A DNA stretch of 64,000 bases, taken from contig NZ_SJDV01000002.1 of assembly GCF_004332155.1 (NCBI RefSeq), forward strand, positions 324,193-388,192, given 5' to 3'. The first letter of the stretch is position 1. Every line of letters starts with the position of its first letter. Source of the stretch: Gramella sp. KN1008. Lineage in GTDB: Bacteria; Bacteroidota; Bacteroidia; Flavobacteriales; Flavobacteriaceae. The notes beneath the pieces were generated by a model. It was not told where the DNA came from. It did no database searches and saw only the letters and a program-made list of their open reading frames with translations. The position numbers and the translations under genes are program-made. Of this stretch, positions 33,307 to 41,742 are shown one piece after another.

Positions 33307-34740
33307 ATGAAAAAAAGAGAATTTTTAAAAATCACAGGCCTGGCCACATCAGGGATCTTAGTTTTACCCAGCCTTTCCTGGTCAAAAGCCGGAATCCACA
33401 ATAGATTAAGAACAGCACATATTGGAGTTGGGAACATGGGATTGGAAGACCTTAAAGCAATCTCCTCCCACGAGCTTGTTGATGTTGTGGCTCTTTGTGA
33501 CGTTGATTCCAACTATTTGGCCAATGCCCATTCCATGCATCCAAAAGCAAAGACATTTTCAGATTACAGGGTAATGTTACAGTTAATGGAAGATGAGATA
33601 GATGCGGTGATAGTCTCTACCCCAGATCATACACATGCTCCTGCGTCGATAATGGCTATGAATATGAATAAACCAGTGTATTGTCAGAAACCATTGACCC
33701 ACCATGTCTCTGAGGCTCGGGAAATGAACAAACTGGCTGCAGAAAAGAAACTGGTTACACAAATGGGGATCCAGGTACATTCATTTTATGATTATAAACT
33801 GGCAACGCTTTTAATTCAATCAGGGATAATTGGTAAAGTGCATACCGTAAGAGCCTGGTCGCCTAAAAACTGGGGATATGATGGACCCATTCCAAAAGGT
33901 GTGGATCCGGTTCCTGAGGATTTGGACTGGAATTTGTGGCTAGGCACCTCTAAAGTAAAGAGCTATAAAGAAGATGTATATCATCCAGGTAACTGGCGAA
34001 AACTGGTAGATTATGGCTGCGGTACATTAGGTGATATGGGCGTTCATATTTTTGACACTCCTTATAACGCACTACAATTGGATGTGCCTCTAACTGTTAA
34101 AAACGATTGCCGGGAACCAAACGGATTCGGATATCCCGAAAAAAATAAGGTTACCTATGAATTTCCTGGCACGGCCTATACAACCGAGAGACTTAAGTGG
34201 GTATGGTATGATGGTCCGGGTGCGCCTGAGGATCACGAAGACCTAAAACTACCTAAGAATGGTAAAGGTGAAGCCTCAAAAGCCAAAAAGAAAAAGAATA
34301 ATAAGGCCGGGGATATTTCGTTAGATGCAAAAATTGCTGAAAAGGGACAGCTTCCTGAACAGGGAGCCATGTTTATTGGTGAAAAAGGCCGCTTATTACT
34401 TCCTCACTTCATGCAGTTACCTTCCAAGATCGTAAATGGTAAATATGTTGATATTTCTGATGAAATCGCTAAAATCTCCAAAGAAAATAATTTAGGTGAA
34501 CCTATTAGAAATTATAAATCTGAAGGTCCCAAGCACTATCATCAATTCGTAGAAGCATGCCTTGGCAGGGAAAAATGTTCTGCTCCCTTTTCATATGCTG
34601 CTCGTTTAACAGAAACCATACTTTTAGGAGTTATTGCCGGAAGGTTCCCCAATAAGACATTACATTGGGATAGTAAGGCTGCAAAATTCTCTGAGGAAGA
34701 GGCTAATGCATTTTTAGAAGCACCCTACCGGGAATTCTAA
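33307..34740 (+). CDS. Gfo/Idh/MocA oxidoreductase, Tat-like signal
   Basis: This 477-residue protein begins MKKREFLKITGLATSGILVLP, a twin-arginine-like signal with KR in place of RR. It then has a Rossmann domain (HIGVGNMGLEDLKA, VVALCDVDSN) and the catalytic Lys in the QKP motif (PVYCQKPLTHHVSEA). The C-terminal half has YHPGNWRKLVDYGCGTLGDMGVHIFD, typical of periplasmic members that pair with DUF1080. It probably oxidises a glycoside hydroxyl at C3 with tightly bound NAD. A Lys-rich stretch of about 12 residues (SKAKKKKNNKAG) sits in the C-terminal domain. The DUF1080 gene is four bases upstream. Confidence 0.85.
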   Translation: MKKREFLKITGLATSGILVLPSLSWSKAGIHNRLRTAHIGVGNMGLEDLKAISSHELVDVVALCDVDSNYLANAHSMHPKAKTFSDYRVMLQLMEDEIDAVIVSTPDHTHAPASIMAMNMNKPVYCQKPLTHHVSEAREMNKLAAEKKLVTQMGIQVHSFYDYKLATLLIQSGIIGKVHTVRAWSPKNWGYDGPIPKGVDPVPEDLDWNLWLGTSKVKSYKEDVYHPGNWRKLVDYGCGTLGDMGVHIFDTPYNALQLDVPLTVKNDCREPNGFGYPEKNKVTYEFPGTAYTTERLKWVWYDGPGAPEDHEDLKLPKNGKGEASKAKKKKNNKAGDISLDAKIAEKGQLPEQGAMFIGEKGRLLLPHFMQLPSKIVNGKYVDISDEIAKISKENNLGEPIRNYKSEGPKHYHQFVEACLGREKCSAPFSYAARLTETILLGVIAGRFPNKTLHWDSKAAKFSEEEANAFLEAPYREF

Positions 34741-34804
34741 CTTGAAAAATAAAATTCTGTAGGGAACTGCAATAATATGAATACCTCATTGAAATTTTTT
34801 GTGA

Positions 34805-34830
34805 AAAGGCCGGCAAAATAGTCGGCCTTT
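34805..34830 (+). terminator. Terminator after the Gfo/Idh/MocA gene
   Basis: A ten-base stem with one G-U pair, AAAGGCCGGC with GTCGGCCTTT, surrounds a six-base loop and is followed by a T-rich run. Confidence 0.75.
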
Positions 34831-34924
34831 CTATTCTAATAATCTCATTATTAAAATATTTGGTTGCTATATTATATTACGAATAATATTCATACTTTCG
34901 GCACGAAATAATTCTAACCAATTA

Positions 34925-35497
34925 ATGAAAAAACTCTTTTTAGCAGGTGCCCTGCTTTTAACCACCGTATTTTGCCAAGCACAGAAAAATTCAGGAAATG
35001 ACCAGCCTGTAAAACGTGATACCACACAGAATGAATTAAGCATTAATGCTTTTAATCTTGTCACCTTAGGAATAATAGAAATAACCTACGAAAGGGTAAT
35101 AGATGAGAATTCCTCATGGGCTATAGAAGGCTTTATACACCCTGGTAAGGACGATTATATAGATGAACTTTATTATAAAGACGTATCCCTAACCGGTAAA
35201 TACAAGCATTTCTTTAGCTCTACCTATGCCAGAGGCTTTTATGTACATGGCTTTGGAATGATCTCCGCTGGTGAATATGAAACAGGTTATTATGATCTTA
35301 ATGAAAGCCTTAACGAATATATATACGAGACCGAAGACTTTACAGATTTTGCGATCGGCTTTGGATTAGGCGGTAAATTCGTGTCTCCCGGCGGATTTTT
35401 ACTGGATCTTAGCACAGGAATAGGAAGAAACTTTTTTAGTGACACTTCACCCACTATAGTTGGTCAGTTCATGGTAAACCTTGGGTTCCGGTTTTAA
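34925..35497 (+). CDS. Putative small outer-membrane beta-barrel protein
   Basis: The 190-residue protein has an N-terminal signal (LFLAGALLLTTVFCQAQ) and a mature part of alternating strands rich in Gly, Tyr and Phe. It ends with MVNLGFRF, a typical terminal aromatic residue for an outer-membrane barrel. No family name can be given. It could be an eight-stranded OmpW/OmpX-like protein or a shorter barrel. Its stop codon abuts the convergent ung stop with no bases between. Confidence 0.65.
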   Translation: MKKLFLAGALLLTTVFCQAQKNSGNDQPVKRDTTQNELSINAFNLVTLGIIEITYERVIDENSSWAIEGFIHPGKDDYIDELYYKDVSLTGKYKHFFSSTYARGFYVHGFGMISAGEYETGYYDLNESLNEYIYETEDFTDFAIGFGLGGKFVSPGGFLLDLSTGIGRNFFSDTSPTIVGQFMVNLGFRF

Positions 35498-36163
35498 TTA
35501 CCAGTTGATAGGTTTTAATCCCTTTTCTTCAAGGTATTCATTCGCCTTACTAAAATGCTTGTTTCCAAACCAGTAACCACGGTTAGCACTTAATGGAGAA
35601 GGGTGCCCACTCGTGAGGATAAGATGTTTTGAACCATCAATTAACCGGGCTTTTTTCTTAGCGTAGCCGCCCCACAGCATAAAGACCACATGCTCCTTAT
35701 CTGAAGAAATGGTTTTTATTACTTCATCAGTAAAGATCTCCCATCCTTTATTCTGATGAGACCCGGCCTGATGAGCTCTGACGCTTAGCGTCGCATTCAG
35801 CAATAAGACTCCCTGATCTGCCCATCTTTCAAGATTACCGGTCTGTGGCAGTGGTTTACCCAGATCATTTTCTATCTCTTTAAAGATATTGAGCAATGAG
35901 GGAGGAAAAGCAATACCATCTTTTACAGAAAAACAGAGGCCGTTGGCCTGTCCCGGTCCGTGATAAGGATCCTGGCCCAGAATAACCACCCGGGTATCAT
36001 CAAAATTCGAATGGTCAAAAGCCGCGAAGATCTCGTTGCCTGGAGGAAAACATTTGTTCTCTGTATATTCCTTTTTAACGAAATCGGTCAGATTCTGAAA
36101 ATAGTCTTTTTCGAACTCAGGTTCCAGTTCTTTTTTCCAGCTGGGGTGTATTCTTACGTTCAT
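35498..36163 (-). CDS. ung: Uracil-DNA glycosylase
   Basis: The 221-residue family 1 glycosylase carries the water-activating motif GQDPYHGPGQANGLCFSV and the DNA-intercalating LTSGHPSPLSANRG, plus VVFMLWGGYAKKKARLI. It removes uracil from DNA during base excision repair. Length and motifs are complete. It is divergent from mutS2, with 47 bases between the starts, which hold the mutS2 -7 element. Confidence 0.95.
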   Translation of the reverse strand: MNVRIHPSWKKELEPEFEKDYFQNLTDFVKKEYTENKCFPPGNEIFAAFDHSNFDDTRVVILGQDPYHGPGQANGLCFSVKDGIAFPPSLLNIFKEIENDLGKPLPQTGNLERWADQGVLLLNATLSVRAHQAGSHQNKGWEIFTDEVIKTISSDKEHVVFMLWGGYAKKKARLIDGSKHLILTSGHPSPLSANRGYWFGNKHFSKANEYLEEKGLKPINW

Positions 36164-36173
36164 GAGAATTAAG

Positions 36174-36181
36174 TAACTTTG
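36174..36181 (+). promoter_or_regulatory. -7 promoter element for mutS2
   Basis: TAACTTTG is a perfect TAnnTTTG, 29 bases before the mutS2 ATG. It is followed by C, common for this lineage. Confidence 0.6.
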
Positions 36182-36210
36182 CAGGACCTCAAAAGTAGGG
36201 AAAAATTGAT

Positions 36211-38394
36211 ATGATTAAAATTAGTTCGAGGAGTCTTGAAGATCTTGAATTTCCGGTGGTGTGTGAACAGATCAGCGAATTTTGCATTACCGGGCTGGGA
36301 AAGGAAAAAGCTCTTAAGATTCAACCTTATCCAAATTATAAAAAGACGATTTTTGGCCTGGACCAGACCAATGAATATTTCAATTCAAAGACGAAGGATC
36401 AGCCCATTCCAAATCACGGTTTTGATTCCATTCAGCCAGAGATCAAATTACTGGGGATAGAAGGATCTCTTGTGGAGATCTCAGGCTTCAGAAAGATCGC
36501 CTCCATTACCGAAACGGTAAATACTCATCTAAGGTACTTTCAGAAATATTCTGAATATTATCCGGCTCTTTCGGAAACGGTTTCACATATTGAGTTTGAC
36601 CTAAGCCTCACTAATAAGATAAATGGGGTTATAGATCGTTTCGGCGAAATGAAGGATGATGCCTCTCCTCTATTACAGGATTTAAGGCGCTCTATTAGTT
36701 CGGTAAAAGGAAAAATAAATTCCAGTTTTAATTCGGCTCTTACCTCCTATCAATCTTACGGATATCTTGATGAGATCAAGGAGAGTGTAGTAGAGAATGT
36801 ACGTGTTCTCGCTGTGAAAGCCATGCACCGAAGAAAGGTGAAAGGCGGAATAATGGGGAATTCAAAGACCGGAAGCATCGTTTATATTCAGCCCGAAGCG
36901 ACCTATCAGTTTACCAGGGAGCTCAACAACCTTGAATACGAAGAGAAAGAAGAGATAAAAAGGATCTTAAAGGAGCTAACTGAATTTGCCAGACCTTACC
37001 GGGAAATATTGGTCGAATACCAGGAACTCCTTAGTGATATAGATGTAATAGCCGCCAAATCTAAATATGCTGAAAAGATTAATGGGGTATTGCCTAAAAT
37101 AAGTAAGGAAAGAGAACTGGAATTGAGGGACGCATATCACCCCCTCCTCTACTTAAACAATAAAAAGAAGGGAGAAAAGACCTTCCCTCAAAGTATCCAG
37201 CTGGCTCCCGATAATAGAATAATTGTTATTTCGGGTCCTAATGCGGGGGGTAAAAGTATTACTCTTAAAACTGTTGGTTTGTTACAGGTAATGCTTCAAA
37301 GTGGGATTCTTATTCCTGTTCATGAATACAGCCGGGTATGCCTTTTCAAAAAGGTTCTAACCGATATAGGAGACAATCAGTCCATAGAAAACCATCTGAG
37401 CACCTATAGTTACAGACTTAAGAACATGAATTACTTCCTTAGAAAATGTGATGATAAAACCCTTTTCCTTATTGATGAATTCGGGACAGGTAGTGATCCT
37501 GAACTCGGAGGTGCCCTTGCAGAAACATTTTTGGAGGTGTTCTATGAAAAAGGTTCGTATGGTATACTGACCACCCACTACGCCAACCTGAAAAAGCTGG
37601 CTAATGAGTTGCCCGATATGAGCAATGCTAATATGATGTTCGATAACCGCACCCTGGAACCTGTTTATAAACTTCAAGTTGGTGAAGCTGGAAGTTCATT
37701 TACCTTTGAAGTGGCTCAGAAAAATGGAATTCCGTACAGTCTTATTAACCGTTCTAAAAAGAAGGTGGAAAGAGGAAAGATAAGGTTTGACAGAAGTATC
37801 GCCAAACTTCAGAAGGAGAGGTCAGAATTAAGGAAAACCACAGATTCACTTAAAACAAAAGAGGAAAAAGCGGCTGCACAAAAGGAAAAGCTAGAAGAGA
37901 TCAACACAAAGATCCAGCAAAAACTAGAGAGTTACCAGGAACTTTATGATACCAACCAAAGGCTTATCTACCTTGGCCAGAAGGTAAACGATCTTAGTGA
38001 AAAATATTTCAACGATAAACGAAAAAAAGAGTTGATCGGAGAGTTTCTGAAGATGGTTGAGATAGAGAACTCAAAAAGAAAGAAAGAGGATAAAAAGAAG
38101 CAGAAGGCCAAAAAAGCAAAAGAACGTCAGATTAAGCAGGAAGTTCAGAAAAAGATCCAGCCTATAAGGCAAAAGAAAAAGGAAGAAAAAAAGAAAGAAG
38201 AAGAGATCAAAAAACAGAAGGCCAACAAACCTAAAGCAAAATTAAAGGTTGGGGACCGGGTGAGACTTGAAGATGGGAAGGCCGTGGGATCTATAGACAG
38301 TATAGAAAAAGGAAAGGCCATAGTGAATTACGGAATGTTTACTACTTCAGTAGGACTTGAGCAATTAGAACTCGTGCAGGCTGCTAAAAAATAA
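36211..38394 (+). CDS. mutS2: MutS2-family ATPase, lacking the Smr domain
   Basis: The 727-residue protein has MutS-like core and clamp regions and an ATPase domain with Walker A near residues 342-350 (SGPNAGGKSITLKT). Walker B (LFLIDEFGTGSDPELGGAL) and a Thr-His switch (ILTTHYANLKKLA) follow. After it comes a long Lys/Glu-rich coiled coil, then a KOW/SH3-like end (GDRVRLEDGKAVGSI). Typical MutS2 proteins are about 780 residues with a C-terminal Smr nuclease. Here the chain ends in the SH3-like part with no Smr region, as seen in several Bacteroidota. It may rescue stalled ribosomes or suppress recombination without its nuclease. Confidence 0.88.
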   Translation: MIKISSRSLEDLEFPVVCEQISEFCITGLGKEKALKIQPYPNYKKTIFGLDQTNEYFNSKTKDQPIPNHGFDSIQPEIKLLGIEGSLVEISGFRKIASITETVNTHLRYFQKYSEYYPALSETVSHIEFDLSLTNKINGVIDRFGEMKDDASPLLQDLRRSISSVKGKINSSFNSALTSYQSYGYLDEIKESVVENVRVLAVKAMHRRKVKGGIMGNSKTGSIVYIQPEATYQFTRELNNLEYEEKEEIKRILKELTEFARPYREILVEYQELLSDIDVIAAKSKYAEKINGVLPKISKERELELRDAYHPLLYLNNKKKGEKTFPQSIQLAPDNRIIVISGPNAGGKSITLKTVGLLQVMLQSGILIPVHEYSRVCLFKKVLTDIGDNQSIENHLSTYSYRLKNMNYFLRKCDDKTLFLIDEFGTGSDPELGGALAETFLEVFYEKGSYGILTTHYANLKKLANELPDMSNANMMFDNRTLEPVYKLQVGEAGSSFTFEVAQKNGIPYSLINRSKKKVERGKIRFDRSIAKLQKERSELRKTTDSLKTKEEKAAAQKEKLEEINTKIQQKLESYQELYDTNQRLIYLGQKVNDLSEKYFNDKRKKELIGEFLKMVEIENSKRKKEDKKKQKAKKAKERQIKQEVQKKIQPIRQKKKEEKKKEEEIKKQKANKPKAKLKVGDRVRLEDGKAVGSIDSIEKGKAIVNYGMFTTSVGLEQLELVQAAKK

Positions 38395-38398
38395 GTAT

Positions 38399-38815
38399 AT
38401 GGATAATTTACCTGAAAATAAGAAGATCGTATTGTTTGATGGTGTCTGCAATCTCTGTAATGGCGCCGTACAGTTCATCATAAACCATGATAAGAAAGAT
38501 ATTTTCAGATTTGCCTCACTACAGAGCGAAACCGGCAGGAAACTGGTATCAGAACGCGGACTTGATCCGGATAAGATAGACTCCATTATGCTAATATACC
38601 CCGGAGTAGCTTATTACCGAAAATCTACAGCGGCTTTGGAAATCTCTCGAGACCTTTCAGGAGGATATTCATTACTAAAGAATTTTCTTGGCTTACCTGA
38701 GGGATTCAGAGACCTTATCTATGATCTTATAGCGAACAACCGCTATAAATGGTTCGGGAAGAAAGATGAGTGTATGATCCCTACTCCCGAACTAAAAGCT
38801 AAATTCCTGGATTAA
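38399..38815 (+). CDS. DCC-family thiol-disulfide oxidoreductase (DUF393)
   Basis: The 138-residue protein has the DUF393 signature LFDGVCNLCNGAVQFII, with a CxxC that may be redox-active, then FASLQSETGRKL and the C-terminal YKWFGKKDEC. It lies four bases after mutS2 and is likely cotranscribed with it. It shares its stop with the convergent symporter gene: bases 38812-38815 read TTAA, and both stop codons lie in it. The substrate is unknown. Confidence 0.85.
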   Translation: MDNLPENKKIVLFDGVCNLCNGAVQFIINHDKKDIFRFASLQSETGRKLVSERGLDPDKIDSIMLIYPGVAYYRKSTAALEISRDLSGGYSLLKNFLGLPEGFRDLIYDLIANNRYKWFGKKDECMIPTPELKAKFLD

Positions 38816-40146
38816 ATTTTTTCAGTTTCCGAAACAGTTTCTGCCTCCGGGTGATAATCATCGTCCCATTCCTTAACATTTGGAGGTCCCATCATGTCTA
38901 CTGACTTGGCAACCATTAGAGAAACAGCAGCATCTCCTGTCACATTAACCGTAGTTCTGCACATATCCAGAGGTCTGTCAACCGCAAAGATCAAAGCAAG
39001 TCCAGCTTCCGGAATTCCTGCCTGAGCTAATACGATCACAAGCATTACCATTCCGGCTCCTGGTACAGCTGCAGAGCCTATTGAGGCAAGGGTCGCAGTC
39101 ATAATGATTCCAAGTTGAGCTCCGATAGTTAGATCCATCCCAAAGGCCTGCGCAATGAATACAGCCGCTACTGCCTGGTATAAGCTGGTTCCATCCATAT
39201 TAATAGTTGCGCCAATTGGAAGAACGAAACTGGTTACCTCTTTATGAACTCCCATATGTTCTTCTACCCTTTCCATGGTAACTGGAAGCGTCGCAGCACT
39301 TGAGCTGGTTGAAAAAGCCAGTAACTGTGCGGGAGCAATTCCGTTTATAAAGAAAGAAGGTTTGTTTTTGGTGAATACCCAGACTAACAGTATATAGACC
39401 CCTATCATAAGGGCAAGTCCAATCAAGACAGTAAGCGCATACATTGCCAGCGCCGCGAAAAGATCGGCACTCGGTGACTCAACCACCAGGGCGGCCAGAA
39501 GTGCAAAAACACCATAAGGCGCCGTGAGCATTATAAGATCGATTAGTTTAAGGATAACTTCATTGAATCCATCAAAGAAGTCCTTAACAGGTTTTGCAGT
39601 CTTTTCGGGAATAAGGATAAGACCAAGTCCGAAGAAAATGGCGAAAAAGATCACCTGGAGCATATTCCCGTTATCGCTGGCAGCACCAAAAATATTACTT
39701 GGCACAAGGTCTTCCAAAGCCTGTAATGGTCCTGCATCCTTCTGTTTTTGGGCATCAGAGATCCTTACTGAAGCATCCCCTTCATAACTCGCAATAAGAT
39801 CACTTCTTGTCTCTTCTGATATCGTACGTCCCGGACCTATAAGATTCACCATTACTAGACCGATGGAAACCGCAATTACTGTAGTTATTATGTAAGTTGC
39901 TATGGTTCGCGTACCCATTTTGGACAATTTAGAGATATCTTTTAGATCTGATATCCCTTTGATAAGGGACGCGAGAATAAGTGGCACTGCTATCAGTTTT
40001 AAAGCATTTATAAAGATATTACCCAATGGTTTTATCCAGTCACTTACAAACTCTGCGCCCCAGCTAAAATTTGTCATGATCAGGGCGAACAGAACCCCGG
40101 CAACCATTCCTAATAAAATCTGCCAATGCAGTGCAAGTTTTTTCAT
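38812..40146 (-). CDS. Dicarboxylate/amino acid:cation symporter (DAACS family)
   Basis: The 444-residue inner-membrane protein is of the GltP/DctA type with eight helices and two re-entrant hairpins. Visible signatures are the Ser-rich hairpin 1 (FSTSSSAATLPVT), GATINMDGTSLYQ, and the substrate-binding segment AVDRPLDMCRTTVNVTGDA with the Asp and Arg used to hold dicarboxylates or acidic amino acids. The substrate may be aspartate, glutamate or C4-dicarboxylates. It lies 20 bases downstream of aroC and may be cotranscribed with it. Confidence 0.9.
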   Translation of the reverse strand: MKKLALHWQILLGMVAGVLFALIMTNFSWGAEFVSDWIKPLGNIFINALKLIAVPLILASLIKGISDLKDISKLSKMGTRTIATYIITTVIAVSIGLVMVNLIGPGRTISEETRSDLIASYEGDASVRISDAQKQKDAGPLQALEDLVPSNIFGAASDNGNMLQVIFFAIFFGLGLILIPEKTAKPVKDFFDGFNEVILKLIDLIMLTAPYGVFALLAALVVESPSADLFAALAMYALTVLIGLALMIGVYILLVWVFTKNKPSFFINGIAPAQLLAFSTSSSAATLPVTMERVEEHMGVHKEVTSFVLPIGATINMDGTSLYQAVAAVFIAQAFGMDLTIGAQLGIIMTATLASIGSAAVPGAGMVMLVIVLAQAGIPEAGLALIFAVDRPLDMCRTTVNVTGDAAVSLMVAKSVDMMGPPNVKEWDDDYHPEAETVSETEKI

Positions 40147-40166
40147 ATTGGTTTGTTTCTAAAAAA

Positions 40167-41231
40167 TTAGATTTTCGATGATTTATTCTGAAGAAAATAA
40201 TCGGCAAGTACGAGGGCTGCCATAGATTCAACAATTGGAACGGCTCTAGGAACAACACATGGATCATGACGACCTTTCCCCTGCATTTCAACTTCTTCCC
40301 CTTTTGAATTTATTGTCGCCTGCTTTTGCATAAGCGTGGCTACCGGCTTGAATGCTACCTTAAAATAAATATCCATTCCATTGGAAATACCACCCTGTAT
40401 TCCGCCGCTTAAATTGGTTTTGGTAGAACCATCTGGATTGAACATGTCATTATGCTCACTTCCTCTCATTTTTGTTCCTTCAAAGCCACTACCATATTCA
40501 AAACCCTTAACGGCATTAATAGATAGCATAGCCTTTCCAAGTTCAGCATGCAACCTGTCAAACACAGGTTCTCCAAGACCTTTCGGAACATTTTTTATCA
40601 CACATTGCACAGTTCCACCAACCGTATCGCCATCGCCCCTTATTTCCTTAATATAAGCTTCCATTTCTGAAGCCATTTGAGGATCTGGACAACGAACAGG
40701 ATTATTCTCTATCTCTGAAAAGTCAAGCTCGCTAATATCTTTATCAAGCTGCAGTTTACCGACTGAAGAAACATAAGCGGTGATCTGTACATTGTGAAGC
40801 AGCTGTTTCGCAATACTTCCAGCCACTACACGGCAGGCAGTTTCCCTGGCCGATGATCTTCCACCACCCCGGTAATCCCTTATTCCGTATTTTTCATCAT
40901 AGGTATAATCGGCATGGGAAGGCCTGTAAGTATCTTTTATGTGAGAATAGTCTTTTGACTTTTGATTAGCGTTCTTAATGATAAAACCAATAGGCGTACC
41001 TGTGGATTTGCCTTCAAATATACCCGAAAGAAACTCTACCGTATCTGGTTCTTTACGCTGAGTAACGATTGCCGATTGACCCGGGCGCCTTCTGTCTAGA
41101 TCAGTTTGTATTGCTTCTATATCTATGTCTAATCCGGCAGGGCAGCCGTCTATAACCCCTCCTATAGCCACACCATGTGACTCACCGAAGGTGATTAATT
41201 TGAATAATTTACCAAAGGAATTTCCGGGCAT
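40167..41231 (-). CDS. aroC: Chorismate synthase
   Basis: The 354-residue FMN-dependent enzyme makes chorismate from 5-enolpyruvylshikimate-3-phosphate, the last shikimate step. Motifs: [36 protein letters not shown] and [18 protein letters not shown] C-terminal region. Length is typical. It stands alone among aro genes here and is first in a two-gene set with the symporter. Confidence 0.95.
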   Translation of the reverse strand: MPGNSFGKLFKLITFGESHGVAIGGVIDGCPAGLDIDIEAIQTDLDRRRPGQSAIVTQRKEPDTVEFLSGIFEGKSTGTPIGFIIKNANQKSKDYSHIKDTYRPSHADYTYDEKYGIRDYRGGGRSSARETACRVVAGSIAKQLLHNVQITAYVSSVGKLQLDKDISELDFSEIENNPVRCPDPQMASEMEAYIKEIRGDGDTVGGTVQCVIKNVPKGLGEPVFDRLHAELGKAMLSINAVKGFEYGSGFEGTKMRGSEHNDMFNPDGSTKTNLSGGIQGGISNGMDIYFKVAFKPVATLMQKQATINSKGEEVEMQGKGRHDPCVVPRAVPIVESMAALVLADYFLQNKSSKI

Positions 41232-41246
41232 TCAGATGATTTTGAA

Positions 41247-41254
41247 CAAATGTA
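41247..41254 (-). promoter_or_regulatory. -7 promoter element for aroC
   Basis: Minus strand reads TACATTTG, a perfect TAnnTTTG, 15 bases before the aroC ATG, implying a very short leader. Confidence 0.55.
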
Positions 41255-41364
41255 ATTTTTTAAGCACATATTTAAAAATAGAAATCCGTTTTATATAGCA
41301 ATAAGCTTTCTTTCTATTTTCTTAAGACCTTTCCCGGAATATTATTTTATCATGCAAATTATTA

Positions 41365-41739
41365 TTAATCTTTCCCGGAGTGTTTTTCCAGGATCTCATT
41401 GGTCTTGGAGATAAGGGTTTCCATATCAAATGGTTTGGCAATGAATTCGGTAGCGCCTGCAGATTTACACACTTCACCGGCATTATGAAGCGCAGACATC
41501 ATGATGATTGGGATCTGCGGTACATCCTCATCCTCTCTTAATTCGGCACATACATCGGTACCGTCCACACCTGAAATCAGCTTATCCAGAAGCAAAAGCT
41601 GTATATCATTCTCAAGGATATTCTCCTTGGTTTTTCCAGGTTGTTGTGAAATTGTCACATCATGCCCGCTAAACTCAAGGATGTCTTTCAGCATAAGTCC
41701 TATGCTCTGATCATCATCAACAATCAATATTCTAGCCAT
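41365..41739 (-). CDS. Stand-alone response regulator receiver
   Basis: The 124-residue protein is a single receiver domain with no output domain. It has the acidic pocket ILIVDDDQS, the phosphoacceptor Asp in LLLLDKLISG near residue 52, a switch Ser (IIMMSALHN), and the Lys in FIAKPFD. It starts three bases after the histidine kinase gene and is its probable partner. It may act by protein contact or as part of a phosphorelay. Confidence 0.9.
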   Translation of the reverse strand: MARILIVDDDQSIGLMLKDILEFSGHDVTISQQPGKTKENILENDIQLLLLDKLISGVDGTDVCAELREDEDVPQIPIIMMSALHNAGEVCKSAGATEFIAKPFDMETLISKTNEILEKHSGKD

Positions 41740-41742
41740 GGT

